This document shows positions 28,889 to 31,988 of a DNA stretch of 31,988 nucleotides, one piece after another (positions within the stretch are counted from its first letter, which is position 1; each line of letters begins with the position of its first letter). The position numbers were made by a program, and so were the translations under genes. This DNA is from Chara braunii (Eukaryota; Streptophyta; Charophyceae; Charales; Characeae): assembly GCA_003427395.1 (NCBI GenBank), contig BFEA01000202.1, forward strand, positions 1,926,429 to 1,958,416, in the 5' to 3' direction. Below the pieces are notes generated by a model. It ran no database searches. It was not told the DNA's origin and saw nothing but the letters and a program-made list of their open reading frames with translations.

Positions 28889-30010
28889 TTTAAGAAGGAT
28901 TTCTCATCTGCTGTTGACTTTGATCTCTTACCGTTTTCAAAATCAGTTTCTCCGTCTGAATTTTACGGCAGAAAAAGGTTACCTCAATCTAGATCTTGGC
29001 TGCAAAGTTGGAGGCAATGCCAATCAGATACTACTGCTTGTGGTACTCATCCAGTCTGCCATACTGGATGTAGAGCATACCAAACCCTTATTCTGTTCTC
29101 TGGCTCGAGTGAGATATCTTCTCAACTTCTCAAGTGACTCAGGGGATACCTAATCTTGCTTTCTTTCTCTCATCTGAGTGAGGCATCTCCTCAACTTCTC
29201 AGATAAAAGGGCGGGGATACCAAACCCCTTCTCTTTTCTCTGGACTGGGAACTTCAGATAAATTTTTATATACCTGCAAAACAGTGAGTTCCACTTACAA
29301 CAGACTATGCCCCAACAAGCAGGTCTCCCGACAATTATTAGCCAAGCAACAAGTAAACAAAATAAAACCTATAATAAAATAAAATAATAAAGTAATAAAA
29401 ATAATAAAAATAATAAAAATAATAAACACAGCAAGACAATTCTTCACACCCAAGAGTTATTGATTGCCTTGGTTTTGGCCCACCACTGGCTAGGAATGCC
29501 AGACCTCCCGTCAGTCTGACATACCCTATTCGGCCCGCCTCAGGCCAGGACTAGTCAGACCATTGCCTGCCTTCAGGTCAGGACCAGCATACCCACTACT
29601 CGAGTATGGTAGGCCTTTGGCACTCTCGCCAGGACACCCAGACTATAGCGGGTTTGGTCACCCTATGACAGTAGACCTTCCGTCAGTCAAACTGTCCTGA
29701 ACCCGGATTTGACCACTGAGGTTGGGGACAGGCTCACCCACCAGTTTTTAGCCTAGGGCGCTTGCTGCCCCGCCCAGATTTTTGAACGTGGGACCCGGTC
29801 TAACCACAGTTCCAGGCTCTAGCGAACCTCACTAAATTGCATCCTCTGACTGTGGTAGGGTTCCAGCCAACCCCTTTCGACCTCATAGGCCAGACCCGCA
29901 GAGTCTTAGCCTCAGTCGACTTCGGAATTCGACACTCGCGTCGGGGACCTGCTGACCCCACCAGATTGCAACCCACTGCGGTAAGGCTCTGGCTGGCCCC
30001 GACAATCAAT
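28889..30010. other. Spacer with degenerate repeats, no recognised gene (second copy)
   Basis: Counterpart of about 10376-11513. It includes the diverged 75-bp repeats (29070-29245), an A/T-rich patch (29355-29430) and the GC-rich part with ACTGYGGTAGGGTTCCAGCC echoes. No preserved ORF. Confidence 0.5.
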
Positions 30011-30144
30011 GCATCTTTAGGTTAGAGAAGAAGATCTCAGGCACAGACAATCAGGCAAGCATACTATAACCCACAAGCAGACAATCAGGCAAGCATACTA
30101 TAACCCACAAGCATCTTTAGGTTAGAGAAGAAGATCTCAGGCAC
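30011..30144. repeat. Nested small duplications next to a deletion junction
   Basis: A 34-bp unit (GACAATCAGGCAAGCATACT...) occurs at 30046-30079 and 30080-30113. A second 34-bp sequence (GCATCTTTAGGTTAGAGAAG...) occurs at 30011-30044 and again at 30111-30144. The first spacer copy has each once. Part of the DNA found at 11540-11636 in the first copy is missing here. Confidence 0.88.
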
Positions 30145-30201
30145 TGAACAACAACATGATAACCAACATCAAATCCTTGCCAGGGACCTCCGTTCAGTCT
30201 C

Positions 30202-30232
30202 TGGCAATCATATCCGCAAAGTAGAAAGAAGT
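30202..30232. other. Filler at a 1.67-kb deletion junction
   Basis: Left of 30201 the sequence matches the first copy up to about 11696; from 30233 it matches from 13371. About 31 bp between have no counterpart at either breakpoint, but they include AATCATATCCG, which occurs again at 30252-30262. Confidence 0.75.
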
Positions 30233-30722
30233 ATGAATTACAAAATCTGAAAATCATATCCGTCATGCGAGGCCAGAAGTAAAGTTTGACAGTCTTAGAG
30301 TAGGTTACCTCAGCAGCTCTGTGGCCACCCGCAACCCCCTCATATAGAGCAACAATTATCTCTAATTGTCTCTCTTTACCACAGACCACTCTTAGTGGAG
30401 GTAGTCCCCCCTTACCATCCACAAAGAGATGCCATTTTTTAAGCCTAAACTTCTTCCTTGAATTTTTACAATAATATTCCTTTAGCTGTTCTTTTTTCAT
30501 CCTCTTACCAATCTCTTGATAACTTCCATCGGATTCTTCAGATGTGAAAAATATCCCTTCCTCCTTCTTTTGACCTTCTTCTTCTTCCTTTGAACCATAG
30601 TTTTCCCCCATTTCATGAGCAGCCACAGCTGCTGCGTTAACTCTAGCATACCAATCATTTGGCTCATCCTCTTCTTCTTTCCCAAGAATGGACTCATAAA
30701 CATAGGCATTAGGGATCTCTCC
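30233..30722 (-). pseudogene. pol: Integrase N-terminal fragment (E2), core deleted
   Basis: The open piece 30117-30626 carries the acidic linker, then LYEGVAGGHRAAEVTYSKTV, KLYFWPRMTDMIFRF and then filler-derived residues. Tyr replaces the first zinc-binding His seen in E1 (LHEGVAGGH), and the CxxC pair is lost at the junction. Everything after it (catalytic D,D35E core, C-terminus, pol stop) is deleted. E2 keeps the Trp codon that is TGA in E1, so the E1 stop arose after the copies separated. Confidence 0.88.
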
Positions 30723-31483
30723 CTAGCTGTCTCTCTCTTCAGGCCACAAACTCCACTTATAGGAGCGTGGTACTTCATAATCTTCATCATCTTTTTCATT
30801 CATAAAATTATCAACATAGGCTGATTTTTCAATCGTCCCGTTTACATCTTCTTTTTCATTTTTTCTCCACTCAATCGTGCTCAGGCTATCTGCTCTGTTC
30901 TGTTTAGTAGGAATCTTTTCCAACTTAAAATCGAAAGTCCAGATGAAGGCAATCCACCTGCTGACTATTGGATCTACTTGCTGACGCTTTTTAATACCAC
31001 CAATCACAACAGATGCATCAGTCCTAAAGATGAATCTCCTCTCTAGTACATAGTGTCGAAACACCTGAGGCTATGGATGATTGCCAGCAACTCTTTTATG
31101 AATTGGGTAGAACCTCTTTCTGTAGATTTAAGAGTCCTGCTCTCAAATCTTAGAGGGCTCTATTTCCCATTTTCATCTATCTGAATGAGCACACCACCAA
31201 GAGCAACTGGTCCTCCATCGGCCTCAACGACAAAAGGTCTCCCTTCCTCCTCATCATAAAAAGGCACTCCCAGCACTACACCCCCATCTTTTAATTTCTC
31301 CTGCAGAGTTTCTGTTGCGGCTTGTCTTTTCTCATTCCATGCTAAAATAGCCCCTTGTCTTACTTTCTCCCTTAGAGGCTCTACAAGGGNAGCAAAATGA
31401 GGAATAAAAATCCTCCAGAATCCACAGACACCCAAGAAGCTTCTGACATCTGTCACTCTCTTGAGTGGTAGAGGCCAGTTCAA
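30723..31483 (-). pseudogene. pol: RNase H region of pol (E2)
   Basis: The pieces 31160-31483 and 30723-31064 read NWPLPLKRVTDVRSFLGVCG, GVPFYDEEEGRPFVVEADGG, ALGGVLIQIDENGK, then FIFRTDASVV, IGGIKKRQQVDPIVSRWIAF and WTFDFKLEKIPTKQNRADSL. This is more complete than E1, which lacks the KKRQQVDPIV part. A TAG after ENGK and a frame break near 31065-31080 disable it. One N at 31390 falls in an Ala/Thr codon. Confidence 0.87.
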
Positions 31484-31988
31484 GATTTTGTCTATCTTTT
31501 TGGGGTCTGGACTCCTACCCTTGCAGAAACATCTAAGCCCAAGATGATTACTTCTGGCTGAAAGAAAAGGGACTTTGGTCCACTGGCAGTCAGGTTATAT
31601 TTCTGAAGTCTCTCTAGGACCATCTTGACTCCTTCAGCGTGTTCCCAAACAAACTTTCTGACTCCCCCTGCGACGAAAGTCTCATCCCTTACTAGGGTTC
31701 CTTTCACGGGGTTGTCATCAATATAGGGGCTGGTTATTTCAAGAGAAATATCTTGCATGACTTGGATCATATCTCTTTGGACCACTGCCACACCATTAGT
31801 CCAAACCTGAGGTACCACACACATCTGAATGAGCCCTATTGGCGTGTGCATGGCAGTCATTGGCCGACTAGTGGGATCAATTGAAAACTGATTATAGCCA
31901 GAATATAAATCAACTAAGGAATAAATGCATCGACCAGCAAAAGATTCAGAGAGGAGATCAGCATTAGGAAGACTACCTGCATCACGTA
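31484..31988 (-). pseudogene. pol: Reverse transcriptase region of pol (E2), cut by window edge
   Basis: The window ends at a position equivalent to 15089 of E1, so the RT N-terminus lies outside. Visible are FAGRCIYSLVDLYSGYNQFS, MTAMHTPIGLIQMCVVPQVW, SPYIDDNPVKG with both catalytic Asp, and YNLTASGPKSLFFQPEVIIL. A frameshift after VIILG is caused by one missing base relative to E1 (near 31530). Otherwise it is about 93 to 95 percent identical to the E1 protein. Confidence 0.9.

Larger units (their letters stand above)
20551..30201 (-). repeat. LTR-bearing spacer, second copy (between E2 pol and E1 PBS)
   Basis: This is homologous to 2148-11696 throughout, in the same order: poly(A) signal, module-1 ORF, 24-bp repeats, Lys/Glu-rich exon, (TA)n, identical block, (TAA)n, plus-strand unit and GC-rich repeats. 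It should contain the LTR shared by E2 (as 3' LTR) and E1 (as 5' LTR). A 220-N gap lies at 20970-21189. It ends at a deletion junction into the E2 integrase. Confidence 0.7.

Overview
This window is eukaryotic repeat DNA with no single-copy host gene that I can support. Its core is a Ty3/gypsy-type LTR retroelement on the minus strand, present in direct tandem. Reading the minus strand from right to left: pol of a right-hand element E2 (31988 to about 30233, cut by the window edge), an LTR-bearing spacer (about 30200 to 20551), a central element E1 with primer-binding site, leader ORF, gag and pol (20550 to 12342), a second LTR-bearing spacer (12341 to 2148), then the first part of a third copy E0 (2147 to 570). 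E0 breaks off inside gag against a 25-bp minisatellite (1-569). The two spacers are homologous along almost their whole length at an offset of about 17.4 to 18.5 kb, so this is LTR-internal-LTR-internal with shared LTRs and a very large repeat unit.

Likely source: the primer-binding site is an exact 18-nt match, on the minus strand, to the 3' end of plant-type tRNA-Asp including CCA. This favours a plant or streptophyte alga. The pol phrasing (YIDDNPVKG, TASGPKS, DVRSFLGVCGFWRIFI) resembles what I remember of Ty3/gypsy proteins from charophyte algae such as Chara, and also fungal ones. That placement is inference from memory. The Ns and an unmerged overlap mark it as a draft assembly.

Gag-pol of E1 (18082 to 12342) has the expected order: gag with a CCHC knuckle, DSGAE protease, reverse transcriptase with YIDD, RNase H, and an integrase with H2C2 and D,D35E geometry. 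It is dead: several nonsense codons interrupt otherwise continuous frames and there are a few frameshifts. E2 carries a different lesion, a 1.67-kb deletion that removed the integrase core and C-terminus.

The less ordinary content lies outside gag-pol. (1) Between the primer-binding site and gag is a decayed leader ORF made of repeated modules, each with a D-[LVI]-R-x-Y motif; a further related module lies on the LTR side of the primer-binding site. (2) The spacer carries a plus-strand unit, antisense to gag-pol, with TATA box, ATG ORF and AATAAA (9495-10375); its second copy has lost the ATG. (3) About 1.1 kb away is a TATA box facing the other way with a minus-strand acidic ORF. (4) A 1,587-bp segment around that ORF is identical in the two copies while its flanks differ by roughly 8 to 15 percent. 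The remaining spacer holds microsatellites, minisatellites and sequence in which I recognise nothing.
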